In this document: positions 18,484 to 28,500 of the stretch, in pieces
Layout of the letters: every line of letters starts with the position of its first letter
Numbering within the stretch: the first letter of the stretch is position 1
Source: Spirochaetaceae bacterium
GTDB lineage: Bacteria; Spirochaetota; Spirochaetia; B11-G9
Assembly (NCBI GenBank): GCA_015493635.1
Contig: WGCU01000013.1
Coordinates: forward strand, 25,006 to 89,005
Direction: 5' to 3'
DNA: 64,000 bases
Notes under the pieces: model-generated
Seen by the model: the letters and a program-made list of their open reading frames with translations, nothing else
Databases searched by the model: none
What the model was told of the DNA's origin: nothing
Position numbers and translations under genes: made by a program

Positions 18484-19707
18484 ATGGAATTATTATCTCC
18501 GGCAGGAAACATAGAGAAACTCTATTATGCATACACTTACGGCGCGGATGCCGCCTATATCGGAATAAAAAACTTCTCTCTCCGGGCAAAAGCTGATAAT
18601 TTCGGCAGTAACGAATGGGAAAAAATAAAAAAAATAAAGGGTACAAAGAAATTATTCGGAGCATTGAATATATTCTTCCACAACAAGGATCTCCGTTCCC
18701 TGGAAGAAAATATTGAGTATTTCAAACTTTATCCCTTTGATGCATTCATTATCAGTGATATTGGAATACTTTCTCTTATAAGAAAACATTTCCCGGATAT
18801 CCCCCTCCACCTGAGCACCCAGGCCAACTGTCTCAACAAGGAAGCTGCCAAACTATACCGGGATTTGGGATTTAAAAGAATTATTCTAGCCAGAGAAACC
18901 TCTCTTGATGAAATACGGGAAATCAGGGATTTTCTTCCCGACATAGAGCTTGAGGCTTTTGTCCACGGCGCCATGTGTCTTGCATACTCCGGGCGCTGTT
19001 TCTTAAGCCGTTACATGGCAGACCGCAGTGCAAACGAAGGCGACTGCGCTCACTCCTGCAGATGGCAGTACCGGTATCTTGAAGAAAAAGAACGGCCGGG
19101 AGAATATTTTCCTGTAATCGAGGGAGACGGTTTCACAACAATTTTATCATCAAAAGATATGTGCCTCATTGATCACCTTGATAAATTCAAGAAAGCCGGA
19201 GTTGATTCTTTGAAAATTGAAGGGAGAATGAAATCAATCTACTATACAGCTGTAGTCACCCGGGCCTACAGAAAGATGATAGACAGCATGGAAGGAAAGA
19301 CAATAGAAGATATTGACGGTTTTAGAAACGAACTTAATAAAGTAAGCCATCGGGAGTTTTCGACGGGGTTCTACTTAGGAAAAGACGAAATAGAACAGTC
19401 TACAGAGATAAGCTATCAAAGGGCGTTTATGTTTCTTGGTTCCATCGGCAGGAAAACCGGAGAAAACCGCTATGAACTCACCGTTAAAAACCAGATAAGA
19501 GAAAGCGACAAAGTAGAGTACATCGGACCGGATATCCTTTTTTTAGAGGATAAAGCCTTCAAACTTTACGATGAAAACGGAAACCGCACCGAAAAAGCGG
19601 ACCATGGTAAAATATACACCATTGAAACGCCGCTTCCGGTTAAAGAAGGGTATATTCTACGAAAACCAACGGCTATAAAACAGCCATTTTTTGAGAGGAA
19701 AGTATGA
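18484..19707 (+). CDS. peptidase U32 family protein, TrhP/YegQ-like tRNA hydroxylation protein
   Basis: A 407-residue U32 family member: MELLSPAGNIEKLYYAYTYGADA start, HLSTQANCLN, EAFVHGAMCLAYSGRCFLS, cysteines in CAHSCRW and the KIEGRMKSIYY signature. By family knowledge, proteins of this length (TrhP) are needed for 5-hydroxyuridine formation at the tRNA wobble base rather than proteolysis. It sits between lon (1-base gap) and the VanZ-like gene (ATGA overlap), so it is co-transcribed with both. Confidence 0.85.
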   Translation: MELLSPAGNIEKLYYAYTYGADAAYIGIKNFSLRAKADNFGSNEWEKIKKIKGTKKLFGALNIFFHNKDLRSLEENIEYFKLYPFDAFIISDIGILSLIRKHFPDIPLHLSTQANCLNKEAAKLYRDLGFKRIILARETSLDEIREIRDFLPDIELEAFVHGAMCLAYSGRCFLSRYMADRSANEGDCAHSCRWQYRYLEEKERPGEYFPVIEGDGFTTILSSKDMCLIDHLDKFKKAGVDSLKIEGRMKSIYYTAVVTRAYRKMIDSMEGKTIEDIDGFRNELNKVSHREFSTGFYLGKDEIEQSTEISYQRAFMFLGSIGRKTGENRYELTVKNQIRESDKVEYIGPDILFLEDKAFKLYDENGNRTEKADHGKIYTIETPLPVKEGYILRKPTAIKQPFFERKV

Positions 19708-20120
19708 AATATATCCCGGGATATGCGGTACACGCCATTACCCTTTTTACCGCTCTCTTTATCATCACCATTTCACTGCTTCCTCATCCGCCGAAAGTAC
19801 TGACCCCTTTTGAATTTTCTGACAAGATTTTCCATGCACTTGCCTATACTGTTTTTAGTATTCTTCTCTTTTTCAGCTTAAAAACCCGATATACCGCCTT
19901 CAGATGGACTGCACCCTTGGCTCTTGTCCTCGTCCTGCTTCTTGGAGGGATAATTGAGATTGTTCAACCCTATTTTTCACGTTCCAAAGACTTTTACGAT
20001 TTCCTTTCTGATACTGCAGGAGGAATTACCGGAATATTCCTGACAAAACAATTTATCCGGATTTTTCATCTTTCTTTCAATAAAAAAGGTGTCTCCTTTG
20101 ACAGGAAACACCCTCTTTAA
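19704..20120 (+). CDS. VanZ-like membrane protein
   Basis: A 138-residue protein with about four hydrophobic segments and the VanZ-family pattern: an N-terminal TM, then FEFSDKIFHALAYTVFSILLF (SDKxxHxxxY) and a SRSKDFYDFLSDTAGG motif (D-x-x-x-N/D-x-x-G). The function of stand-alone VanZ-like proteins is not established. The final codons double as the hairpin of the convergent glyA terminator. Confidence 0.8.
   Translation: MKYIPGYAVHAITLFTALFIITISLLPHPPKVLTPFEFSDKIFHALAYTVFSILLFFSLKTRYTAFRWTAPLALVLVLLLGGIIEIVQPYFSRSKDFYDFLSDTAGGITGIFLTKQFIRIFHLSFNKKGVSFDRKHPL
20082..20112 (-). terminator. rho-independent terminator of glyA, inside the VanZ-like 3' end
   Basis: Minus-strand RNA forms GGUGUUUCC/GGAGACACC (9 bp with one G-U wobble, 7-base loop; 20088-20112) followed by UUUUUU. 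The plus strand has a C-A mismatch at the same place, so the structure is built for the minus strand. Confidence 0.8.
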
Positions 20121-20138
20121 ATTTATATTCCCGCTGTC

Positions 20139-21656
20139 TTAATCCACAAACTTTTCTTTCATGTATTCAAGATCGAGCTCCGGATACAGGGGATATTCTT
20201 TCAGCAGTGCCGCTACCCGTTCCCGCGCTTTATTGACAACCTCCGGAGCAACATCATATTTTGCCCTGCTTTTCTTTCCTGCATTTTTTCCGCTGCTTAT
20301 AAGGGCCGGTTTTGCATTGGAAAGAAGGAAATATATAATGGATGCAATTTCCTTCATCTCTTTTTCACCCATGCCAAGGGTTGTCAAAGCAGCTGTTCCC
20401 AGTCGCAGCCCGCTGGTATACCACGGACCGTTGGGATCGAAAGGAAGAGCATTCCGGTTACAGGTGATACCACATTCCCGGAGCAGACTTTCCGCCTGAC
20501 GTCCGTTCAGATCAAAGCTCCGTACATCAAGGAGGAAAAGATGATTATCGGTTCCTCCAGTTGCTACCGTAATACCTTCGTCCATGCAGTATCCGGCAAG
20601 AGCCTGTGAGTTTTCAACGATCTTTTTTGCATATACCTTAAATTCCGGTTTAGATGCTTCGGTAAGGGCAACCGCTTTTGCAGCAATAATATGAGGCAGA
20701 GGACCACCCATAACAAGGGGACACGCCTTGTTTACAGAATCTGCAAACTCATCTTTACAGAGAATCAGACCGCTCCGGGGGCCGCGCAGTGTTTTATGGG
20801 TTGTTGTGGTAACCACATCGGCAAACGGAACAGGATTGTAATTTCCTGTCATTACCTGCCCTGCAACAAGTCCTGAAAAATGTGCCATATCCACCATAAA
20901 GACAGCTCCAACTTTATCAGCAATCTCTTTCATCCGTTTAAAATCTATTAACCGCGGATACGCACTGTATCCTGTAAGGAGGATGAGGGGTCTTATCTCC
21001 ATTGCCATTTTTTCTATTTCATCATAATCGAGAAGACCCGTTTCCTTATTAACACTGTAAGTATACGCATCAAACATCTTTGCTGAGACATTAAAACGGT
21101 ATCCATGGGTCAGGTGACCGCCGGAATAGTAATCCAGGCCGAGGAGTTTCTGGTTTCCGAGAGCTTCCCGAACCTTGTCCCATTCCTCCCGTGACAAATG
21201 GGCAGGATTCATGTCTCCAAGCTCTTCGAGGAGAGGCGTTTCGATCCGTGTTGTCAGAATTGCCCAGTATGCGATAAGGTTCGCATCCGCTCCGCTGTGG
21301 GGTTGAACAAAGGCATTTTCAGCACCGAAGATCTTCTTTGCCATATCAACAGCGTATGCCTCAATATCATCAACATTATCACATCCTGCGTAAAAGCGGT
21401 GATAGGGATACCCCTCAGCATAGTTGTCAGTCAAAAGATTTCCTGCAGCAAGCTGTGTTGCAAGAGAGGTAAAGTTTTCACTTGCAATAAGCTTTAGATT
21501 TGTCCGCTGATTCTCAAATTCCTTAACAATCGATGCTGCTGTTTCTTTAGAAACCTTCTGTACCATCTCCAGTGAAGAAAGATACGCGAGAAATCCCGTA
21601 TCAATCTCATCGGATTTTCTACCTGATAGATATTCCCTAACTGCCGAATTACTCAT
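20139..21656 (-). CDS. glyA: serine hydroxymethyltransferase
   Basis: A 505-residue PLP enzyme interconverting serine + THF and glycine + 5,10-methylene-THF. The Schiff-base lysine is in VVTTTTHKTLRGPRSGL, with ENFTSLATQLAAG and FYAGCDNVDDIE as family blocks. It is longer than the usual 415-430 residues owing to an N-terminal extension and an insert after SGADANLIAYW, a known long variant. It links the serA/serC and gcv steps encoded 8 kb away. On the minus strand TTGCTA-N16-TATATT lies upstream as a plausible promoter. Confidence 0.95.
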   Translation of the reverse strand: MSNSAVREYLSGRKSDEIDTGFLAYLSSLEMVQKVSKETAASIVKEFENQRTNLKLIASENFTSLATQLAAGNLLTDNYAEGYPYHRFYAGCDNVDDIEAYAVDMAKKIFGAENAFVQPHSGADANLIAYWAILTTRIETPLLEELGDMNPAHLSREEWDKVREALGNQKLLGLDYYSGGHLTHGYRFNVSAKMFDAYTYSVNKETGLLDYDEIEKMAMEIRPLILLTGYSAYPRLIDFKRMKEIADKVGAVFMVDMAHFSGLVAGQVMTGNYNPVPFADVVTTTTHKTLRGPRSGLILCKDEFADSVNKACPLVMGGPLPHIIAAKAVALTEASKPEFKVYAKKIVENSQALAGYCMDEGITVATGGTDNHLFLLDVRSFDLNGRQAESLLRECGITCNRNALPFDPNGPWYTSGLRLGTAALTTLGMGEKEMKEIASIIYFLLSNAKPALISSGKNAGKKSRAKYDVAPEVVNKARERVAALLKEYPLYPELDLEYMKEKFVD

Positions 21657-21746
21657 TTTACACTCCTTCTTATTAGCTATAACTAAATATTCACACTCTA
21701 TATTTACTAATATAACATATTTCAGGTATATAGCAATAGAAATATA

Positions 21747-24407
21747 TTATTTTTCAAGTTCTTTGAGGTATTTTTGTATTTTTTTTCTTCCTTCATCAAA
21801 TTCGGCTAATTTTTTCTTCTCTTTGAGAACGACTGATTCAGGTGCATGAGCCAGAAATTTCTCGTTGGACAGTTTTTTTTCAGCTGCGGTGTAAAGCTTT
21901 TCCGTCTTTTGCAGCTCTTTCTTCAACTTTGCTGTTTCAGCGGGAATATCCAGTGCTTCCCGGACAAAAACATACGATTCATACCCTTTTCCTGCTGCAG
22001 GTATACTTCCCGAAGGGTCTGGTTTTTCATAACCGATGGTAAGGACCGAAGCTCCGGTTAGCACCTTGATCAGATCGTAGAAGTCATTAAAATACTCAGA
22101 ACCCTGAAAATCCTTTTCCATAACGACGGCCACAGGAATTTTTTTCTCAGGCGGGATAGTAAATTCACTTCGTATCGTTCTGATACTTTTTATAAGATTC
22201 TGTACAAGTGAAAACTTTCTCTCAATGTCCGGATGATTCCTCTCATCGGTTTCCTCCGGGTAAGGCACTATGATAATTGCATCATTAACCCCGGGCAGCT
22301 GCTGATATATCTCTTCGGTTATAAAAGAAAGAAAGGGGTGGAGAAGCCGGAGAGATTCTTTCAGAATATTTATCAAATGTGTGATGGCTCTATCCGCACG
22401 AGCCCCGTCGTTACTGTACAGATCCAGCTTTGAGGCTTCAAGATACCAATCACAGAGATCATTCCAGAAAAAGTCATACACAGTTCCGGCTGCATCATTA
22501 AACCGGTATCCTTCAATTGCCCGTTTCACTGCACCGGCTGCATTATTCAGACGGGAGTAAATCCATAGATCAATCGTCTGGTAGGTAATATCCGACTCAG
22601 GAATCAAAGTTTTGCCTTCGAGGTTCATAAGCATGAAACGGGTAGCATTCCATACCTTATTGGCAAATTTTGAACCGAATTTAAATGAATCCTTGTCTAT
22701 GAGAATATCCTGCCCCTGTGCGGCAAGAAAAACAAGGGTAAACTTCATGGCATCAGCACCATACTCGTCTACAATCTCCAGAGGGTCCAGACCGTTTCCG
22801 AGTGATTTTGACATCTTTCGGCCTTTTTTGTCACGGACAAGCCCCGTAAGATAGACGTCTCGGAAAGGGACTTCACCCATAAACTCTTCACTGGCCATAA
22901 TCATTCTGGCTACCCAGAAAAAGAGAATATCATACCCTGTTACCAGCGTTGATGTCGGAAAGAATTTTTCAAGATCCGGGGTCTTTTCAGGCCATCCCAG
23001 GGTAGAAAAAGGCCACAGCCACGAAGAAAACCATGTATCAAGTACATCTTCATCCTGATGGAGAGAAGTGCTCCCGCATGCCGGACACCGGGCAGGATCG
23101 TCCCTTGCCACAATCATTTCACCGCAGTCATCACAGTACCAGACCGGTATCCGGTGCCCCCACCAGAGCTGTCTGCTTATACACCAATCCCGAATGCCAT
23201 TGAGCCAGTGAGTGTACGTATTCTCCCATTTTTTTGGAAAAAAACGTACTCTTCCCTCTTTCCAGGCATCAAGAGCTTTAATGGCCATTCCTTTCATACT
23301 GACAAACCACTGTTCCGACATGTATGGTTCAATAACGGTATGACACCGGTAACAATGTCCTACCTGATGGTTATGTTCCTCTTCCCTTAAGAATACTCCT
23401 TCAGCCTTTAAATCCTCAACAACCATTTCCCGGGCTTTCTCAGGCATCAGTCCCCTGTACTTCCCAGGAACGGCATCGTTAAGTGTTCCATCGGGATTGA
23501 GAATATTTATTTTTTCCAGATTGTGCCGGTTACCGATAGCCCAGTCGTTAGGATCATGTCCGGGAGTTATTTTTACCGCACCGCTCCCGAACTTCCTGTC
23601 AACATAAGCATCGGCAATAATTTCAATGGTACGGTCCGTCAGCGGTAAATGTACGTACTTTCCAACCAGATGCCGATACCGCTCATCATCCGGATGAACG
23701 GCCACCGCAGTGTCACCAAACATCGTCTCAGGCCGTGTTGTCGCAATTTCAATATGCCCATCCCCCTCTACCAGGGGATAAAAATAGTGGTACAGCTTGC
23801 CGGGAAGTTCCTGATGCTCTACCTCATCATCAGCAAGAGCTGTTCCGCATGAAGAACACCAATTTACAAGGTAATTACCTTTATAGATGAGTTTTTTTTC
23901 ATAGAGTGATACAAACACCTCTCTGACTGCATGGGACAGCCCTTCATCAAGGGTAAACCGCTCCCGCTTCCAGTCACAGGAAGCACCTATCTTCTGCAGC
24001 TGTTTTGTAATAATCGAATGGTGCTCATCCTTAACCTTCCAGGTTTCTTCCACAAACTTTTCTCTGCCGAGATCCGCCCGTTCAATACCTTTAGCCCGCA
24101 GCTTTTTCTCTACAATATTCTGTGTTGCAATACCCGCATGATCGGTACCGGGAAGCCAGAGCGTCGGCCGGCCGGTCATCCGGTAATACCGTATAAGAAT
24201 ATCCTGAAGTACATTATTAAGACCATGTCCCATATGGAGAACACCAGTCACATTGGGAGGGGGAATAACAATGGTAAACGGATGCTTGTTCTTTTCCTTG
24301 TCGGGATTATCCCGTGGTGAAAAGAGATCATTTTCCATCCAGTACCGATATATTCTTTCTTCAAAATCAGATGGATTGTATACTTTCGATAGCTCAACTG
24401 CCTTCAT
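21747..24407 (-). CDS. valS: valyl-tRNA synthetase
   Basis: An 886-residue class I synthetase. HIGH motif in PPPNVTGVLHMGHGLNN, KMSKS in GRKMSKSLGNGLD, cysteine pairs CSSCG, CYRC, and CDDCG with CPACGS as zinc sites, and a C-terminal coiled coil typical of ValRS (residues about 815-885). It charges tRNA-Val and edits threonine. It has its own promoter. Confidence 0.98.
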   Translation of the reverse strand: MKAVELSKVYNPSDFEERIYRYWMENDLFSPRDNPDKEKNKHPFTIVIPPPNVTGVLHMGHGLNNVLQDILIRYYRMTGRPTLWLPGTDHAGIATQNIVEKKLRAKGIERADLGREKFVEETWKVKDEHHSIITKQLQKIGASCDWKRERFTLDEGLSHAVREVFVSLYEKKLIYKGNYLVNWCSSCGTALADDEVEHQELPGKLYHYFYPLVEGDGHIEIATTRPETMFGDTAVAVHPDDERYRHLVGKYVHLPLTDRTIEIIADAYVDRKFGSGAVKITPGHDPNDWAIGNRHNLEKINILNPDGTLNDAVPGKYRGLMPEKAREMVVEDLKAEGVFLREEEHNHQVGHCYRCHTVIEPYMSEQWFVSMKGMAIKALDAWKEGRVRFFPKKWENTYTHWLNGIRDWCISRQLWWGHRIPVWYCDDCGEMIVARDDPARCPACGSTSLHQDEDVLDTWFSSWLWPFSTLGWPEKTPDLEKFFPTSTLVTGYDILFFWVARMIMASEEFMGEVPFRDVYLTGLVRDKKGRKMSKSLGNGLDPLEIVDEYGADAMKFTLVFLAAQGQDILIDKDSFKFGSKFANKVWNATRFMLMNLEGKTLIPESDITYQTIDLWIYSRLNNAAGAVKRAIEGYRFNDAAGTVYDFFWNDLCDWYLEASKLDLYSNDGARADRAITHLINILKESLRLLHPFLSFITEEIYQQLPGVNDAIIIVPYPEETDERNHPDIERKFSLVQNLIKSIRTIRSEFTIPPEKKIPVAVVMEKDFQGSEYFNDFYDLIKVLTGASVLTIGYEKPDPSGSIPAAGKGYESYVFVREALDIPAETAKLKKELQKTEKLYTAAEKKLSNEKFLAHAPESVVLKEKKKLAEFDEGRKKIQKYLKELEK

Positions 24408-24440
24408 TTCTGACTCCTGCTCGTTTGCATTTAAAACCGA

Positions 24441-24469
24441 ATAGTATCAAACTAAGGAGACAACTTCAA
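24441..24469 (-). promoter_or_regulatory. sigma-70 promoter of valS
   Basis: On the minus strand TTGAAG (24464-24469), 17-base spacer, TACTAT (24441-24446). The transcript leader is only about 27 bases and holds an AGGAG site. It leaves no room for a T-box. Confidence 0.65.
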
Positions 24470-24490
24470 GCTGGAGTTTTTAAAGAAAAA

Positions 24491-25720
24491 TTACCGCCGG
24501 GCAGCAGCAGCTTTTCGTGAACGGGCAATCCTTTCCATTTTACGGTAATACTTTGCCTGTTTGTCAATCTCTTCAAGGTTGGAAACCCGAATTTTATTTT
24601 CAACTATCTTCAATTTACTATTTTGGAAAAGAAGACGCAGCTGGGTATTCCCGTCAACCTTTGAAAGACCCACCATATTTACAAGTTCTTTGGGACCGAA
24701 ATCAAAGGTATATGCATTATTACTGATAGGAACCCGCAGCTTTTCAAGCTGAATGGAAAGTGCATCATACATCCTCCCGAGAGGATCACTTATCTGGGTG
24801 TTTGCAAGCTGTTTATAGATGAACCAGATTCTTTCTGAAAGCAGCTGGGTCAACCGGGTTATAATTTGCGGCTGAGATTTAACCATAAGTCTGAAATTCG
24901 CTTTATTTACGGCAAGCAGCACCGCATCTTCATGCGCAATTGCTGAAGCACTTCTTGGTTTGTCCTCAAGAAGAGACATTTCTCCAAAAATATCACCGGT
25001 TTTCAGCAGTGCAAGCATTACTTCGTTGTCATTTACAATTTTTGTTATTTTAATACTGCCTTTCTGAATGATATACAGCTCCTGACCCGGCTGACTTTCA
25101 GAAAAAACCATCGTTCCTTTGGGATACCCGCGGGTAAACTCTTCGGTACTTCCATCAAGATAAACGGCTTTAGAGTATGGACGTATTTTACCCATCCTCT
25201 CTCTGGCAGTTTTTATATTCTCACCGTTCGGACAATATTTTATATACTGATGGTATGCATAGTATGCCAGGTTATACTGACTCTGCCTGGCATAATATTC
25301 CGCAACTCTAAAAAGGTGATCTATCTTTGTATCGCCTGAACTTTTCAGGGTAATCCGTGTCAACTCCTCATCAAGATATCGCATCTTTTTACTGAACTGC
25401 TGGATAATTTTCATTGCAACGGGGGTGTTTTTTTCAATTAAGAGACCGTACTGATCTCTGTGAACCGAAATAAGTACAACATCGGTAACAGCCCGGGCAG
25501 TTTCAATGTGGCTATGAGAGGACATTGTTGAAACAACACCGAAGAAATCTCCTGGAGAAAGCAGATTCCCCCCCTCCTCTTCAACAATTTCAACCTCTTT
25601 GCTTATCTGAACTTTCCCCTGGCGGAGTATATAAAAGAAGTCAGCTTTCTGTTTGCCTTCAACAATTATATACGCACCCTTTCGGAAATTTACAAGTGAA
25701 AGCTGCAATGGATTATTCAT
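24491..25720 (-). CDS. protein with two cyclic-nucleotide-binding domains
   Basis: A 409-residue protein with two CRP-type domains: residues about 5-125 (FRKGAYIIVEGKQKADFFYILRQGKV) and about 200-310 (PGQELYIIQKGSIKI). The second has the phosphate-binding cassette FGEMSLLEDKPRSASA. The first has FGVVSTMSSHSHIETA, a degenerate cassette unlikely to bind cAMP/cGMP. A helical linker of about 75 residues separates them. The C-terminal 100 residues could hold a winged helix (ELVNMVGLSKVDGNTQLRLL), so it may be a transcription factor, but this is not clear-cut. Confidence 0.8.
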   Translation of the reverse strand: MNNPLQLSLVNFRKGAYIIVEGKQKADFFYILRQGKVQISKEVEIVEEEGGNLLSPGDFFGVVSTMSSHSHIETARAVTDVVLISVHRDQYGLLIEKNTPVAMKIIQQFSKKMRYLDEELTRITLKSSGDTKIDHLFRVAEYYARQSQYNLAYYAYHQYIKYCPNGENIKTARERMGKIRPYSKAVYLDGSTEEFTRGYPKGTMVFSESQPGQELYIIQKGSIKITKIVNDNEVMLALLKTGDIFGEMSLLEDKPRSASAIAHEDAVLLAVNKANFRLMVKSQPQIITRLTQLLSERIWFIYKQLANTQISDPLGRMYDALSIQLEKLRVPISNNAYTFDFGPKELVNMVGLSKVDGNTQLRLLFQNSKLKIVENKIRVSNLEEIDKQAKYYRKMERIARSRKAAAARR

Positions 25721-25750
25721 ATACCACCTAACAAATTATTTACTTATTAT

Positions 25751-25780
25751 AGTATAGGAGCCAGTATACATCTTTGTCAA
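25751..25780 (-). promoter_or_regulatory. sigma-70 promoter of the cNMP-binding protein gene
   Basis: On the minus strand TTGACA (25775-25780), 18-base spacer, TATACT (25751-25756). It lies 30 bases upstream of the ATG. Confidence 0.7.
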
Positions 25781-25818
25781 TTATAAAACAAACGATTATT
25801 TCTGTTACCCTGTTCTTT

Positions 25819-27447
25819 TTACCACCAGTCTATTACCTGTATATCATTCCACCGGGATTTATAGCTCTTAATAGTATCCGAATATTCTTCCTGCACCGTC
25901 TGAAGTGAATAAGAACGCATTTTTTGTACTGTTTTTCCATCCGGATTGATTGGTTTTATATCAATAACGCCCTTTGAAAAGGTTATCCGCTGGTTATCAA
26001 CATTCCCGAAATAGTACCTTTCCGGATTCTCCGGTATTTTTATTCCGACAATATCCATTCCATCACCAAGAGCCGTATCAACAGGAACCCAACCGAATCC
26101 TTCAAGATAGAATTCCGACCACCAGTGTTTCCGGGTCTGCTTATCTCCATAGACAAGGTATCCGGCTACAGTACGGGCCGGAATACCGGCACTCCTGCAC
26201 AAAGCAGTAAACAGGATGGCATAGTCAAAGGCATCGCCTTTTTTCTTTGCAAGACTCTCGAGAGGAGTTATGAAGGGAGATTTACCGCTGTATTCAAGGC
26301 GTTTCAGCAGATATGAATATATTTTTTCTGCTTTTCTATAGGGATTTGATTCCCTCCTTGTCAGGGAGGAAGCAATATTGCGGATAGTTTTATTATCTAC
26401 GGGAGTAATAGTATTTGCGGAGGTATAATAAGAGAACAACTTTCTTTCTGTATTGTACTTTTTAATAACCCTCTGGGTGTTGATATCAGTTTCTACAGCA
26501 TAACGTTCAAACCAATAGCTCTGGGTGAATTTATACACACGCCAGGGATCTATTTTATCGATCTGATACATCATAAGGCCCTTGTAATCCTTCCACATCG
26601 GTTCGGGATCAAACACGGCTTCCATATTCCGCTGGGCCTGATTCTTTTGGACACCCGGTACCCATAGTTCAAACTCACTTTTCTTACCTTGGGCGACAAC
26701 AATATCTGAAACGGATACATCGTACTGTATCTGATAGCCTCTTTTTTTATCGTAAAGTTTTGTACCCACAGGATTAACAACCTCAAAGTAAAAAGAATTA
26801 CTGTCTCCTCTGTCAGTAGAAACCTTAACCTCCCCTGATGTCGCACCATCGGGAACAAAGACAACGACCTTCTGGCTGTCCCATGAAATATAATCAAAAT
26901 CAAGAGGGGAACAGCTTATATAGTTGGTTCCTCCAGCTTCTTTCCCGGAATAAAAACTAAAAAAAACCTTCCCTGCCCCCTGGGACAATCCAAAATTAAG
27001 ACCTTCAATAGTAACCTTCTGTCCTACACGCCCTTTTAAAGGAGAAACACTCCGGATATACGGTTCTCCCGGTTTGGAAGGACCTTTAATAACAACAGGA
27101 ACATACTCTTTATTGATAAAGAGAGGGCCGTTACTGATACCTGATTCTGTCTTCACATACAGTCTGCCGGATTTTACATCATCCGGAACCTTTAATACTA
27201 TTTCATGAGAATTCCATGAGATATAGTTTGAGAGGGTTGGTTTTATACCGGCAATAATAACCTCATTTCCGCTTTGGTTTTTACCGAAGTTCTTCCCGGT
27301 TATGATAATTTTCTCTCCCGGTAATGCTACCGACGGCGTCAGTTTGTATATTTCCGGAGGTTTATTAATCAGAAGCAGAGAAACTATGAGAAGAATAACA
27401 AAAAAAACAAATAAAACAAAAGGCAGTAATTTTTTACTGAAAACCAT
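25819..27447 (-). CDS. exported TIG-domain transglutaminase-like protein
   Basis: A 542-residue protein. One N-terminal hydrophobic anchor (residues about 7-27), two IPT/TIG beta-sandwich domains (about 34-110 and 128-225, each starting xxSPxxGxxGxxVTIxGxNFG), then a transglutaminase-like core with the Cys-His-Asp triad visible in LFTALCRSAGIPART, HWWSEFYLEG and WVPVDTALGD. It is probably a periplasmic cysteine peptidase or cross-linking enzyme; the target is unknown. It is the last gene of the sigma/anti-sigma unit, 4 bases after the small exported protein. Confidence 0.85.
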   Translation of the reverse strand: MVFSKKLLPFVLFVFFVILLIVSLLLINKPPEIYKLTPSVALPGEKIIITGKNFGKNQSGNEVIIAGIKPTLSNYISWNSHEIVLKVPDDVKSGRLYVKTESGISNGPLFINKEYVPVVIKGPSKPGEPYIRSVSPLKGRVGQKVTIEGLNFGLSQGAGKVFFSFYSGKEAGGTNYISCSPLDFDYISWDSQKVVVFVPDGATSGEVKVSTDRGDSNSFYFEVVNPVGTKLYDKKRGYQIQYDVSVSDIVVAQGKKSEFELWVPGVQKNQAQRNMEAVFDPEPMWKDYKGLMMYQIDKIDPWRVYKFTQSYWFERYAVETDINTQRVIKKYNTERKLFSYYTSANTITPVDNKTIRNIASSLTRRESNPYRKAEKIYSYLLKRLEYSGKSPFITPLESLAKKKGDAFDYAILFTALCRSAGIPARTVAGYLVYGDKQTRKHWWSEFYLEGFGWVPVDTALGDGMDIVGIKIPENPERYYFGNVDNQRITFSKGVIDIKPINPDGKTVQKMRSYSLQTVQEEYSDTIKSYKSRWNDIQVIDWW

Positions 27448-27451
27448 ACCG

Positions 27452-27943
27452 TTATTTACTAACTCCCGTAATAGTGTTGAGATCGGGATTCTGCACTACC
27501 TGGATTTCCAGCTCGATGGTATATGTCTCCAAAGAAGCCTTGATAATACCCAGCGGGAAAAAGAAAACCCGCTCACCCGAATTCACTGGAATACTTTTAA
27601 TCGTCGCGTAATGACGCACTGTATCAGAACTGGAGGAACCAATCCATACTTCTCCCTGTGAAACAAGAAGAATAGTATTATTTTCATGTAAATACGGAGT
27701 TATATCGGCAATAACAAGGACATTGAGTCCGGATATTTTTATCTTTACCGATCTTCCATTGATGGTAATTTTACTGAGCTCAGTCGTCCAGATATTTTTA
27801 CCGGTACTATCAAGGACATTCGTTGTTACATGTAACAGCAGTATATTATCTTTTAAATATGAAAGCGCATTCTGAAGTTCCAACCCACTGACCGATACGA
27901 CACTCTGAACAAGCAATAAAAAAATAATAAGATTTTTACGCAC
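27452..27943 (-). CDS. small exported protein of unknown function
   Basis: A 163-residue protein with a clear signal peptide (MRKNLIIFLLLVQSVVSVSG) and a beta-rich mature part. I recognise no family. It lies between the anti-sigma gene (2-base gap) and the transglutaminase-like gene (4-base gap), so it is likely to act with the latter in the envelope. Confidence 0.6.
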   Translation of the reverse strand: MRKNLIIFLLLVQSVVSVSGLELQNALSYLKDNILLLHVTTNVLDSTGKNIWTTELSKITINGRSVKIKISGLNVLVIADITPYLHENNTILLVSQGEVWIGSSSSDTVRHYATIKSIPVNSGERVFFFPLGIIKASLETYTIELEIQVVQNPDLNTITGVSK

Positions 27944-27945
27944 TT

Positions 27946-28500
27946 CTAGCGGCCTCTTACATAGTCAGCTTCTTTTAAGAACTGCGGCTCTCCAAGGTAT
28001 TGAAAAGTATGTCCCAACGGGAGATCAATGGTAATCTCCACTGTTTTATCCTGTGAATTCAAATAACGGATAACACTATTCATGGAATCGGCAGTCAAAA
28101 CGTCAGTTTTAGAAGAGGTTATAACCGGTACAACCTCAGCAACAGCCGCAGGTCCTGTCCTCCTGGTACTGAAAAAGAAAAGGCTTAAACCTACCAAAAC
28201 GAGGGATACAGCAGCAACTGCGACCGCTGTTTTTGACAGATATATCTTCCGGTACCAGAATCCCAGCTCCTTCTCCGAGGATATGGAATGGTGAATTCTT
28301 TCAAGAACAACTTCTTTTTGAAACGTATAATCCGGAGTCTTGTACGTACGAAGAATACTACGGACATTCCTGAATGATGCAACCTTTGCTGAGCAAAGAG
28401 GACAGGAAGAAAGGTGCTCTTCAACCTTTTTTTTCCATGTTTCTTCAAGTTCATCATCAAAATATGCTGACAGTATCGTATCATCAAAGCACATAGACAT
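27946..28500 (-). CDS. zinc-type anti-sigma factor
   Basis: A 184-residue protein with an N-terminal zf-HC2 anti-sigma domain (YFDDELEETWKKKVEEHLSSCPLC, His-x3-Cys-x2-Cys), a single transmembrane helix at about 92-112 (VAVAAVSLVLVGLSLFFF), and an extracytoplasmic tail of about 70 residues. This is the usual architecture of a ZAS-type anti-sigma factor that holds its ECF sigma factor at the membrane. It overlaps the sigma gene by 17 bases, implying coupled translation and stoichiometric control. Confidence 0.85.
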   Translation of the reverse strand: MSMCFDDTILSAYFDDELEETWKKKVEEHLSSCPLCSAKVASFRNVRSILRTYKTPDYTFQKEVVLERIHHSISSEKELGFWYRKIYLSKTAVAVAAVSLVLVGLSLFFFSTRRTGPAAVAEVVPVITSSKTDVLTADSMNSVIRYLNSQDKTVEITIDLPLGHTFQYLGEPQFLKEADYVRGR